From positions 95,123-159,122 of the forward strand of contig NZ_LRTR01000829.1 in NCBI RefSeq assembly GCF_001550375.1: DNA of 64,000 nt, in the 5' to 3' direction. The position numbers and the translations under genes are program-made. The notes beneath the pieces are model-generated. The model saw only the letters and a list, made by a program, of their open reading frames with translations. It was not told the origin of the DNA and made no database searches. Each line of letters begins with the position of its first letter. The first letter of the stretch is position 1. Below, one piece after another: positions 35,857-43,668 of the stretch. This stretch comes from Streptomyces europaeiscabiei. GTDB lineage: Bacteria; Actinomycetota; Actinomycetes; Streptomycetales; Streptomycetaceae.

Positions 35857-36687
35857 ATGAGTGAGCAGAGCACCATCCACTACGAGCGCACCTCACCGCA
35901 GATCGCGAAGATCACCTTCGCCAACCCGCCTGTCAACCTCATCGCCGGCGAGACCGTCCTGCGCCTCATCGAGATCGTCGAAGAACTGGCCACCGACCCG
36001 GACATCCAGGTCGTGCTGTTCGACAGCGCCACCCCCGACTTCTTCTACAACCACTTCGACCTGGCCGCCGCAGCCGACTTCCCCGCCCCCGAGGACCCGG
36101 ACGCGGTGCCGGCATGGACGAATCTGGTCCTGGAACTCTCCAGGGCGCCGTACATCACCATCGCGGCCATCCGGGGACGCACCCGCGGCGGCGGGAACGA
36201 GCTCGCCCTCGCCCTCGATCTGCGCTACGCCAGCCGGGAGAAAGCGATCTTCGGGCAGCCAGAGGTCGGTAGCGGACTGCTGCCCGGCGGTGGCGGCACC
36301 GAACGCCTGCCCCGCGCCATCGGACGCGACCGCGCCCTGGAAGCCATCCTCACCAGCGACGACTACGACGCCGACACCGCCGAACGCTGGGGCTGGATCA
36401 CCCGCGTCCTCCCCGACAGCGAACTCGACGCCTTCGTCGGCACCGTCGCCGCCCGGCTGGCCTCCTTCGACCGCGCCTCACTCGCCTCAGCCAAAGCCCA
36501 GATCAACCGGGCATCCCTGCCCCCGGACGCGGACCTGGTCGCCGCGTACGGCGAGTTCACCCGATCCCTCACCCTCCCCGGGTTCCTCACCCGCGCCGCC
36601 GGCACGCAGGCCGTCGTCGAACAGGCCGGCATCGACTTCGAGTACCGTCTCGGGCACTACATCGGCATCGCCAACCAGCAACGCTGA
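35857..36687 (+). CDS. Enoyl-CoA hydratase/isomerase family protein
   Basis: The 276-residue crotonase starts at ATG 35857 behind CTGGAG; an in-frame ATG at 35839 is an alternative. It has IAKITFANPPVNLIAGET, the oxyanion-hole segment ITIAAIRGRTRGGGNELALALDLRYA and the second loop FGQPEVGSGLLPGGGGTERL with Glu and the GGGGT turn. It acts on acyl-CoA or a related enoyl compound. It is the last gene of the operon and is followed at once by a T-rich terminator. The FFYNHFDL segment is unusual for CoA-thioester hydratases, so the substrate may not be CoA-bound. Confidence 0.92.
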   Translation: MSEQSTIHYERTSPQIAKITFANPPVNLIAGETVLRLIEIVEELATDPDIQVVLFDSATPDFFYNHFDLAAAADFPAPEDPDAVPAWTNLVLELSRAPYITIAAIRGRTRGGGNELALALDLRYASREKAIFGQPEVGSGLLPGGGGTERLPRAIGRDRALEAILTSDDYDADTAERWGWITRVLPDSELDAFVGTVAARLASFDRASLASAKAQINRASLPPDADLVAAYGEFTRSLTLPGFLTRAAGTQAVVEQAGIDFEYRLGHYIGIANQQR

Positions 36688-36706
36688 CACCCATCAGAAA
36701 GCGAGC

Positions 36707-36740
36707 ACGGACGCAGCCGATGCCGCGTCCGTCCTCTTTT
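36707..36740 (+). terminator. Rho-independent terminator of the oxidoreductase operon
   Basis: ACGGACGC (36707-36714) and GCGTCCGT (36725-36732) form an 8-bp stem with a 10-base loop and are followed by CCTCTTTT. It begins about 20 bases after the enoyl-CoA hydratase stop. Confidence 0.85.
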
Positions 36741-37042
36741 GCCACAGGGCCCACCTGATGTCCGACGTCTTCGGCACCGTGGTCGACCGGCGCACCGGCA
36801 TCGAGGGCGAATTCGAACGCGTCTGCGCCTCTCCGGGCCACGGGCCGATTGGCCAGGACTCACCACCCAGTGGCGCAGCCTGTACCCGCTGACACTGCTA
36901 CGGCTGGCGTTCGGGGCAGTGCCCTGGCGGTCGCTGGACGAACTGCACCGGATGATGCGCGGACGAGTGCGCGCCGAGCATGGCCTGACCGAGCTTCACC
37001 GACACCGACCGGGCCGAACTCGCGGTGCCTGGCACCGTCTTA
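36741..37042. other. About 300 bases of unresolved sequence, interrupted by IS5
   Basis: Plus-strand readings such as WRSLYPLTLLRLAFGAVPW look coding but change frame. The IS5 element sits at its right edge, so this could be the left half of a disrupted gene whose other side lies at 37931-38136. I cannot name it. Confidence 0.4.
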
Positions 37043-37927
37043 GAGCTCCTAACAAAGGCGCTGAACGTGCCGGTAAGTGATGAGGCAGGTGGCGAGGCCG
37101 AGGAAGGCTTCGTGGATGTCGTCGCGTCGTTCCCATCGGATGCGCAGTCGGCGGAAGCCGTGCAGCCAGGCGATCGTGCGCTCGACCACATAGCGGAAGA
37201 TGCCCAGGCCAGATCCGTGTGGCTGGCCTCGCTCGGCGATGACCGGGCGGATGCCCCGCGCCCACAGCAGCCGGCGGTACTTGTCGTGGTCGTAGCCGTG
37301 GTCCGCGAGAAGCGCGTCGGGCCGGAGTCTGGGCCGGCCGACGACGCCTGCCACAGCGGGGACCTTGTCCAGCAGCGGCAGGAGCTGGGTGACGTCGTTG
37401 CGGTTGCCGCCGGTCAGCGACACCGCGAGCGGGATGCCCTGGCCGTCGGTGAGGACGTGGTGCTTGCTGCCCGGCCGTGCGCGGTCGGCCGGGCTGGGCC
37501 CGCTTTTGGGCCGCGCCGAGCGGCCCGCACGTGGGAGGAGTCGATCACCGCCCGCGACCAGTCCAGTTTCCCCGCGGCCCGCAGCTTCCTCAGCAGCACC
37601 AGCTGCAGTTCGTCCCACACGCAGGCCTCGTTCCACGCGGCCAGCCGCCGCCAGCACGTCATCCCCGAACCGAAGCCCAGCTCCTGCGGCAGGTACTCCC
37701 ACTGGATGCCGGTATGCAGCACGAACAGAATCCCGCACAAGGCCTGCCGATCCGGCACCCGAGACCTGCCCTCCACCAGCTTCGGCCCCGGCTCAGGCAG
37801 CAACGGTTCGATCAGCGACCACAGTTCGTCCGACACGATCCACGGACGTGACTCCCTCTTTCCCGCAACAACACCAATGAGCGACCAGACCGACAGTCAC
37901 ATGATCAACGGCTTCTGTTAGGGCCTC
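37043..37927 (-). mobile_element. IS5 family insertion sequence with 3-bp target duplication
   Basis: The ends GAGCTCCTAACA (37043-37054) and TGTTAGGGCCTC (37916-37927, reverse complement GAGGCCCTAACA) match at 10 of 12 positions. TTA flanks both sides (37040-37042 and 37928-37930), the usual IS5-group target duplication. The element is 885 bp and carries a two-frame transposase on the minus strand. It looks recent and complete. Confidence 0.88.
37049..37836 (-). CDS. IS5 family transposase, two frames joined by a likely -1 frameshift
   Basis: Frame 1 starts at GTG 37836 (MSDELWSLIEPLLPEPGPK) and carries QALCGILFVLHTGIQWEYLP and first Asp in WSRAVIDSSHVRAAR. Frame 2 provides GPSPADRARPGSKHHVLTDG, LLADHGYDHDKYR (second Asp) and RYVVERTIAWLHGFRRLRIR (Glu), ending at 37049. 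The frames overlap at CCCAAAAGC, where a -1 slip on A-A-A-A-G converts GPKAGP to PKSGP. Such a heptamer is the normal programmed-frameshift signal of this IS5 subgroup, so the gene is probably functional. Confidence 0.88.
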
Positions 37928-38136
37928 TTAGCCCGTGGCCCGACAGCCGTGATGGTCTGTCACCACGGTGGCGCCCCGCTGCTGGTCGGGCTGCTGGCGG
38001 ATCGACCGCCGATGTCATCCACGGCTCGACGGCCGCGACGGTGCACCCCTTCTCGACACCGGCCGGCCAACTGTTCGAACGCGATGGATCACGGGGTCCC
38101 GGCGTGAAGAGATCGCGTCGGGACCGAAGAACAAGC

Positions 38137-38850
38137 TCAGGCGTCCGTGCTGTGCAGGTCCGGGTAAAGCGCCTCGACCGGGCCGCTCAGAGCCACCTTG
38201 ACCCCCTTGGTCAACTCGTCGGCCAGGACCTCGTATTCTCCGGCCTCGACGGCGTCGTAGACCGTCGTCACCAACTGTGCCGGCAGCATCTTGGGTCCGT
38301 CAGCGTGCGCGGCCATATCGGTGTCGACGTAGCCCATGTGCACACCCGTCACGTGGACGCCCATGGGTGCGAACTCGATGCGCAGCGAGTTGGTGGCCGA
38401 CCACAGTGCGGCCTTGGACGCGCTGTAGGCGCCGCCGAAGGCATACCAGCTGGCAACGGAGTGCACGTCGATGAGGATTGACCCCTTCTTGGCGGCGAGG
38501 ATCGGTGCGAAGGCGCGGGCAAGGAAGACCGGTCCGAAGAAGTTCGTCTCCATGTTCGCCCGGATGTCCGCCTCGGTGACGTCCAGCAGGCTCGCGCTCG
38601 GCGGGATGGCGCCCGCGTTGTTGACGAGCACGGTGACATCCGCCGCGGCGGCGACGGCCGCGGCGATCGACGCGCGGTCGGTGACGTCAAGGGTCAGGGG
38701 GACGATGCGGTCATCGTCCCAGGCGCGGGGGGAACGGGCGGTGGCGTAGACCTTGACGGCGCCGCGAGCCAGGGCGTCGTGGACGAAGTGGGTGCCGATA
38801 CCGCCATTGGCGCCGGTGACGAGGACGACTGCTCCATCGAGAGAGGGCAT
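38137..38850 (-). CDS. Short-chain dehydrogenase/reductase
   Basis: The 237-residue SDR starts at ATG 38850 behind GAAGGAA; the frame continues upstream without homology. The cofactor motif VVLVTGANGGIGTHF, NNAGA strand VLVNNAGAIP, catalytic Ser (HSVASWYA) and Tyr/Lys (YSASKAAL) are all present. It oxidises or reduces a hydroxyl/keto group with NAD(P). It diverges from TetR regulator B across a perfect inverted repeat and is therefore probably repressed by it. Confidence 0.94.
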   Translation of the reverse strand: MPSLDGAVVLVTGANGGIGTHFVHDALARGAVKVYATARSPRAWDDDRIVPLTLDVTDRASIAAAVAAAADVTVLVNNAGAIPPSASLLDVTEADIRANMETNFFGPVFLARAFAPILAAKKGSILIDVHSVASWYAFGGAYSASKAALWSATNSLRIEFAPMGVHVTGVHMGYVDTDMAAHADGPKMLPAQLVTTVYDAVEAGEYEVLADELTKGVKVALSGPVEALYPDLHSTDA

Positions 38851-38963
38851 TGGTTCCTTCTTTCCAAGGTGGTGTGAAGTGCGTGGCTGTGCACGGATGG
38901 AGCAATGACTCGTCGCCCCGCCATGGGAGAATGAGCGGAGCCACATTCGAGCCCACGCGGTAC

Positions 38964-38991
38964 TGACTGCAATCATAACTGATTGCAGTCA
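38964..38991. promoter_or_regulatory. Perfect TetR-type operator between the SDR and regulator B
   Basis: TGACTGCAATC (38964-38974) and GATTGCAGTCA (38981-38991) are exact reverse complements with a 6-base spacer ATAACT. It lies 26 bases ahead of the regulator ATG and 114 ahead of the SDR start. Confidence 0.8.
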
Positions 38992-39016
38992 GAATCTACT
39001 CCTGGAGGACCCCGCC

Positions 39017-39619
39017 ATGTCTGTCGCCCCCCGGTCGGTCGGACGGCGCGAGCGGAACAAGCAGGAGAAATTCGACCGCATCGTCGCTGCCGCCACTGAG
39101 CTGTTCGCCGAACACGGCATCGATGAGGTCACGACCCAGCAGATCGCCGACAAGGCCGACATCGGCACCGGGACCCTGTTCCTTTATGCCAAGACCAAGG
39201 GCGAACTCCTCCTCCTTGTCCAGAACGCCAAGTACGCCGAAGCACTTGAGCAGGGCCGGGCGGACGCCGAGGTCATCCCAGGCGTGCTGGACGCGGTGCT
39301 GGCGATCGTCCGGCCGATCGTCGAGTGCAACCGCACCCAGATCGACAACGGACGCACTTACCTGCGAGAGATGGTCTTCGGCGACCCCGAGGAGCCCCGG
39401 CACAGCGCGGCACTCGCCATCGTCGCGCAGACCGAGGAGGCCATCGCCGCCGTGCTGCGCCGAGACGAGCGGGTCACAGAGGGCGACGCCGCGACGCTGG
39501 CGCACATCGTGTCCGCCGTGATGTTCCTCAGCACGGCGGCGAGCGTGAACATCGCCTTGAGCGTCGAGGAGATCGTGCAGGACATCCGGGGGCAGGTTGA
39601 CGTCCTGCTGCCTCGCTGA
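39017..39619 (+). CDS. TetR/AcrR family regulator B
   Basis: The 200-residue repressor starts at ATG 39017, with CTGGAGGA upstream. The HTH lies at residues ~20-62 (IVAAATELFAEHGIDEVTTQ, ADIGTGTLFLYAKTK), and the ligand domain contains NGRTYLREMVFGDPEEPRHS. It is a clear paralogue of regulator A (32207-32830). Its cognate operator is the inverted repeat at 38964-38991, so it probably controls the divergent SDR and itself. Confidence 0.94.
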   Translation: MSVAPRSVGRRERNKQEKFDRIVAAATELFAEHGIDEVTTQQIADKADIGTGTLFLYAKTKGELLLLVQNAKYAEALEQGRADAEVIPGVLDAVLAIVRPIVECNRTQIDNGRTYLREMVFGDPEEPRHSAALAIVAQTEEAIAAVLRRDERVTEGDAATLAHIVSAVMFLSTAASVNIALSVEEIVQDIRGQVDVLLPR

Positions 39620-39769
39620 AGCGCGGTCCAGCCTCAGGCCCAGGCGACCATCCGGGTAGTCCTCGGCTGCATCATGGCCCGAATCCATAAATGGCAGACC
39701 ATCCGGCCGTTGCTGCCCATTCTCCGACATGGCCGGAGGGGTGGGCCGACCGCCCTCGATCCTGCTCGA

Positions 39770-39955
39770 TCAGGTCGAGGACGTCATCGTGGCGACCTTG
39801 GAGTCCGCTTCGGGCAAGGACACGCACTGGTCACGGGCCTCGATGGCCCAGCGCGCGGGCCTGCCGAACTCGACCATCGGGCGGATCTGGAAGCGGTTCG
39901 ACCTCAAGCCGCACCTGCAGGACTCCTTCAAACTCTCCACCGACCCGCGGCTGAC
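39770..39955 (+). pseudogene. Fragment of an IS630 family transposase
   Basis: The fragment reads [20 protein letters not shown], then [39 protein letters not shown], the winged-helix region that precedes the DDE domain in IS630 transposases (THWS.RSMA...STVSRIW..FGL.PH). Both ends are missing. It abuts a permease fragment on the opposite strand. Confidence 0.85.
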
Positions 39956-40175
39956 CGCTGATCGCGGAACCCACCGCGATCAGCGATACGGCCGTCCGGT
40001 CGACGTCCGCCACGCAGGGGAAGAAGACCGCGGCGACGGTGTTGACCACGGTGGCGAGGACGTTCTTCGCGGCGTTGCGGCGTTGCGGTGTTGCGGTGTC
40101 TCGTGGGGAGCATGCCCAGCAGGGACATGCGGACGATCTCCTGAGCGGCGGCGAAGCAGCCGCCGTTCGCTGTAG
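39956..40175 (-). pseudogene. Fragment of a TauE/SafE-type membrane permease
   Basis: In one frame this strand reads [35 protein letters not shown], and in a second, upstream frame [14 protein letters not shown]. These correspond to the LKNVLA.VVN.VAA and D.T.ALIAVGS..GG region of TauE/SafE permeases (sulfite or organosulfonate export). A frame change lies near 40080. Only two or three helices remain. The call rests on motif recognition. Confidence 0.55.
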
Positions 40176-40317
40176 ACGTTCGCGAGGGTCCGGCCCGTGA
40201 ACAGTGGCGGGCCACCGTCGCGCGCCCGGCGAAGGAGTCGCGCTTCTCAGCCCCCGGGGCTGCCGACTACGTCATCGGTTTCCTCGTCGCGCACAGGGCC
40301 GGCACGGTCGCCGCCCC

Positions 40318-41364
40318 CTACTCGTTGCCGGGCGGAACGGGGAACGTGATGCCGCACAGTCTGCGGATCTCGTCCATCGCCCGGAGTGTGACGACGGATT
40401 CGCACAGAGGGCGCAACGGGGTCTCCCGCAGGCCCGCGGCGATGCACCGGGCCGCCTCGGCGGCCTCGAAGTGCAGAGCGTCGTGGGCGTTGCGGGGCTC
40501 GGTGCGGATCAGCGTGGTGCCACCGCCGGCGGGGGTGAGGACGAGGTCGCCGGGCTGGTAGAAGGGGCCGGGCAGGCTGAGGGTGGCCCGGGTGCCCGCG
40601 ATGGTCGCGGTGGTGGGAGTGTCGCTGAAGAGGGTGGTGTGGACGACGGCCTGGTTGCCGTGCGGGTCGTGGAGGATCGCGGACGTCTGGCCGTTCACTC
40701 CCGCTGGGTGCGGCTGGCCGGAAGCCTGCACCCGCGCCGGTGCGCCCAGGACCCAGGTGGCCAGTGAGACGGGGTAGGTGCCGAGGTCCAGCAACGGCCC
40801 GCCGGCCAGCTCCGGGCGCAGGATGCGGTGCCCCGGGCCGAAGTGCTCGCCCAGGTCTGCCAGGACGGTATGGACGTCGCCGAGGACACCCGATTCGAGG
40901 ATCTGGCGGACGACGTCGAACTTGGGCAGGAAGAAGGTCCACAGGGCCTCGGCGCAGAACAGGCCGTGCGCGGCGGCGAGTTCGGAGATCTCGGCCGCCT
41001 GGGCGGCGTCCAGCCCGATCGGCTTCTCCACCAGTGTGTGCTTGCCGCCCTCCAACGCCAGCCGGGCGCAGGCGAGATGGGCGGTGTGCTCGGTGGCGAC
41101 GTACACGATGTCGACGTCCTCGGCGGCGACCAGGTCCTCGTACGAGCCGTAGGCGCCGGGTATGCCATGGCGGTCCGCGAAGTCCTTGGCGCGGGCCGCG
41201 TCGCGGGAGGCTACGGCCGTGAACCGCTGGCGGGTGTGGCGTCGGACGGAGTCCACGAAGCGCTCCGCGATCCAGCCTGTGCCAAGGACACCCCAGCGCA
41301 GGGCGGGGGCGTCCATCGGGTCGGGGGTGCGGGGGAGGGGCAAGGCGGTAGGGAAGGCGGTCAT
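40318..41364 (-). CDS. Gfo/Idh/MocA family oxidoreductase 1
   Basis: The 348-residue dehydrogenase is drawn from ATG 41364; a second ATG 16 codons in (MDAPALRWGVLGTGWIAERF) is an equally good start. It carries the dinucleotide motif GVLGTGWIAERF, EKP motif VEKPIGLD and DLGTYPVSLATW in the substrate domain. Such enzymes oxidise polyols or pyranosides with NAD(P). It is the last of three oxidoreductase genes on the minus strand that share a LacI-controlled promoter at 43557-43668; the gap to the preceding gene is 45 bases. Confidence 0.92.
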   Translation of the reverse strand: MTAFPTALPLPRTPDPMDAPALRWGVLGTGWIAERFVDSVRRHTRQRFTAVASRDAARAKDFADRHGIPGAYGSYEDLVAAEDVDIVYVATEHTAHLACARLALEGGKHTLVEKPIGLDAAQAAEISELAAAHGLFCAEALWTFFLPKFDVVRQILESGVLGDVHTVLADLGEHFGPGHRILRPELAGGPLLDLGTYPVSLATWVLGAPARVQASGQPHPAGVNGQTSAILHDPHGNQAVVHTTLFSDTPTTATIAGTRATLSLPGPFYQPGDLVLTPAGGGTTLIRTEPRNAHDALHFEAAEAARCIAAGLRETPLRPLCESVVTLRAMDEIRRLCGITFPVPPGNE

Positions 41365-41409
41365 CGTTCAGACCTCCAGGACCGGGGCGGTGGGGGAGCT
41401 GGACATCGG

Positions 41410-42408
41410 TCAGACCTCCGGGACCTGGACGGGGACGGTCCGGCCGCCGGCCTTCATGGACGCGATGACGGCCTCGGCCACCGCGGAGGCCACCAGCCCG
41501 TCGTACGAGGTGGCCAGCGGCGTCGGGTGGCCCGCGGTCACGGCGTCGGTCCACGCCTGGAGTTCCAGGCGGTAGGCGTCGGCGAAGCGGGGACGCCAGT
41601 CGGCCGGGTATCCGGTGGAGCGGGCGCGGGTCGAGTCGGTCACCAGCCGTGCCGGGTTGGTGAGGGCGAGCGTGCCGTGCTCGCCCGCCACCTCGCAGCG
41701 AATGTCGTAGCCGTACCCCGCGTTGAGGAACACCTCGGCGGTGGTCAGGACACCGTCGGCCGTGCGCAGCAGCATCAGTTGGGGATCGCGGAGTCCGGCC
41801 GTCACCGAGGTGGCGCGCCCCGTGTGCCAGCTGACCTCGGTGATCGGCGAGTCGAGCAGCCACGGTACGGTGTCGAACTCGTGAATGGCCGATCCGGTGA
41901 CGCTGAACTCGTCGGTGCAGCCGGGTGCGGAGGACACGCCCCGGCTGACGCAGTGCACGAGCAGAGGAGCTCCGCAACTCCCCGCGGAGACGGCGGATTT
42001 CAGCTCGACGTACGCCGGGTCGAAGCGGCGCATGAAGCCCAGGGAGATGAGCCCGCCGCCGGCCTGCCGCTCCTCCCGGACGACCCGTAGGCACTCGCCG
42101 AGGGCCGGGGCGAGCGGCTTCTCGCACAGCACCGGCTTTCCGGCCCGCACGGCGGCGACGGACAGATCCGCGTGGGTGGAGTCGTGCGAGGCGATGACGA
42201 CAGCGTCCACGCCCGGGTCCGCTATCAGCGCGTACGGGTCGTCGGTGGCTCGCGCGCCGGGAACCGTGCCGGCGACGGAGGCCGCACGCTCCTTGTCGAT
42301 GTCGGCGACCAGCACGACATCGGCACCGGAGACCTGACGGTGCAGGGTGGTCACATGGTCGGCGCCCATGTTGCCCGCGCCGATCACACCGATCCGCAGG
42401 GTGCTCAT
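41410..42408 (-). CDS. Gfo/Idh/MocA family oxidoreductase 2 (inositol 2-dehydrogenase-like)
   Basis: The 332-residue enzyme starts at ATG 42408, overlapping the upstream TGA (ATGA, 42405-42408). Motifs are [47 protein letters not shown] and GSAIHEFDTVPWL. It is visibly similar to iolG at 49770-50795 (same MRRFDP and HE-D blocks), so it may use myo-inositol or a stereoisomer; this is inference. It is translationally coupled to oxidoreductase 3. Confidence 0.93.
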   Translation of the reverse strand: MSTLRIGVIGAGNMGADHVTTLHRQVSGADVVLVADIDKERAASVAGTVPGARATDDPYALIADPGVDAVVIASHDSTHADLSVAAVRAGKPVLCEKPLAPALGECLRVVREERQAGGGLISLGFMRRFDPAYVELKSAVSAGSCGAPLLVHCVSRGVSSAPGCTDEFSVTGSAIHEFDTVPWLLDSPITEVSWHTGRATSVTAGLRDPQLMLLRTADGVLTTAEVFLNAGYGYDIRCEVAGEHGTLALTNPARLVTDSTRARSTGYPADWRPRFADAYRLELQAWTDAVTAGHPTPLATSYDGLVASAVAEAVIASMKAGGRTVPVQVPEV

Positions 42409-43556
42409 ACCAGGTTCACCCACGTTCCGCTCTCCACGGACCGCGTCATGGCGTCCACCACGGCCGCGCTGTGCACGGCGTCGTCCAGCGTGGCGCCGTA
42501 CGGCTTGCCCTCGGCGACGGAGCGCAGGAAGCGGTACGCCTCGATGACCTTCAGGTCGTCGTAGCTCATGCTGGAGGCCGCGCCGGGCTGGAAGGCGGCG
42601 TACTCGCCGGCGCCGGGGCCGACGTACACGGTACTGACGGGCTGGTCCTGATAGCTCGTGCCGCGGCTGACGCCCAGTTCGTTCATGCGGCGGAAGTCCC
42701 AGAAGACCGCTCCCTTGGTGCCGTGCACCTCGAAGCCGTAGTTGTTCTGCTCGCCGACCGAGACCCGGCAGGCTTCCAGGACCCCCCGGGCGCCGGAGGC
42801 GAAGCGCAGCAGGCAGTTGACGTAGTCCTCGTTCTCGACCGGGCCGAGTTCGCCGCCGGTGGCCAGTGTGTGGCCGGCGGTGGCGCCGGTCGGGCGGGCC
42901 CGCTCCGGAATGAAGACGGCGGTGTCCGCGGTCAGGGAGGCGATGTCGCCCAGCAGGAAGCGGGCCAGGTCGGCGCCGTGCGAGGCGAGGTCGCCCAGTA
43001 CGCCGCTGCCGCCGCGCTCCCGTTCGTAGCGCCAGGTCAGGGCGCCGTCCGGGTGGGCTGCGTAGTCGCTGAAGAGGCGGACACGGACATGGGTGACCGT
43101 CCCGAGTTCGCCGGAGGCGATCAGCTCGCGGGCCGACTCGACGGCGGGCGCGTTGCGGTAGTTGAAGCCGACCGTGCCCTGCACGCCCGCCGTGGCGATC
43201 GCACCGGCGACCGCGCTCGCGTCGGCCGTGGTAAGGCCGACCGGCTTCTCGATCCAGATGTGCTTGCCCGCCTCGGCCATCGCGACGCCGATCTCCCGGT
43301 GCAGGAAGTTCGGCGCGGTGATGCTCACCGCCTGCACGCGCGGGTCGGCGACGATGTCGCGCCAGTCACGGGTCGTCGAGGCGAACCCGAACTGCGCGGC
43401 GGCCTCCTCGGCCCGGCCCGGCACCTCCTCGGCGACCGTCACGAGTTGTGGCCGCACGGCCAGCTGCGGGAAGTGGTGCGGGATCCGCGCGTACGCCTGG
43501 GTATGCACCCGCCCCATCCATCCGAAACCCACGACGGCGACACCGAGCGAAGTCAC
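42405..43556 (-). CDS. Gfo/Idh/MocA family oxidoreductase 3
   Basis: The 383-residue protein is taken from GTG 43556 (VTSLGVAVVGFGWMGRVHTQ), with AAGG upstream; the longer frame to 43685 would overlap the LacI gene's operators. It has GFGWMGRVH, the EKP block WIEKPVGLTTADA, GFNYRNAPAV and GDLASHGADLARF. It is the first gene of the three-oxidoreductase operon. Its promoter is shared with the divergent LacI gene, and a palindrome lies 17 bases ahead of its start. Confidence 0.92.
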   Translation of the reverse strand: MTSLGVAVVGFGWMGRVHTQAYARIPHHFPQLAVRPQLVTVAEEVPGRAEEAAAQFGFASTTRDWRDIVADPRVQAVSITAPNFLHREIGVAMAEAGKHIWIEKPVGLTTADASAVAGAIATAGVQGTVGFNYRNAPAVESARELIASGELGTVTHVRVRLFSDYAAHPDGALTWRYERERGGSGVLGDLASHGADLARFLLGDIASLTADTAVFIPERARPTGATAGHTLATGGELGPVENEDYVNCLLRFASGARGVLEACRVSVGEQNNYGFEVHGTKGAVFWDFRRMNELGVSRGTSYQDQPVSTVYVGPGAGEYAAFQPGAASSMSYDDLKVIEAYRFLRSVAEGKPYGATLDDAVHSAAVVDAMTRSVESGTWVNLV

Positions 43557-43572
43557 TGTGACTGCCCTTCTT

Positions 43573-43665
43573 TGGACCGGTCCATAAACTGTCTCGGTCA
43601 CCCTGGGGCCCGTACTCCCTGATGTCAAGACCTTTGACAGCGAATCCGTCGTATGGAACGGTCCA
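43573..43665. promoter_or_regulatory. Two LacI-type palindromes in the divergent promoter
   Basis: TGGACCGGTCCA (43573-43584, perfect) and TGGAACGGTCCA (43654-43665, one mismatch) are 81 bases apart. The first is just ahead of oxidoreductase 3, and the second ends three bases before the LacI ATG. TTGACA occurs at 43634-43639 on the plus strand. Binding of the LacI product to both would repress both directions. Confidence 0.75.
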
Positions 43666-43668
43666 CCC

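Noticed and set aside
39957..39984. Perfect 10-bp inverted repeat (GCTGATCGCG / CGCGATCAGC) considered as an operator
   Set aside because: It falls inside the permease fragment and encodes a near-palindromic LIAVGSAIS segment, so coding sequence explains it.
40247..42127. 626-residue open frame on the minus strand
   Set aside because: Shifted-frame shadow of oxidoreductases 1 and 2; Arg/Pro/Gly-rich and without motifs.
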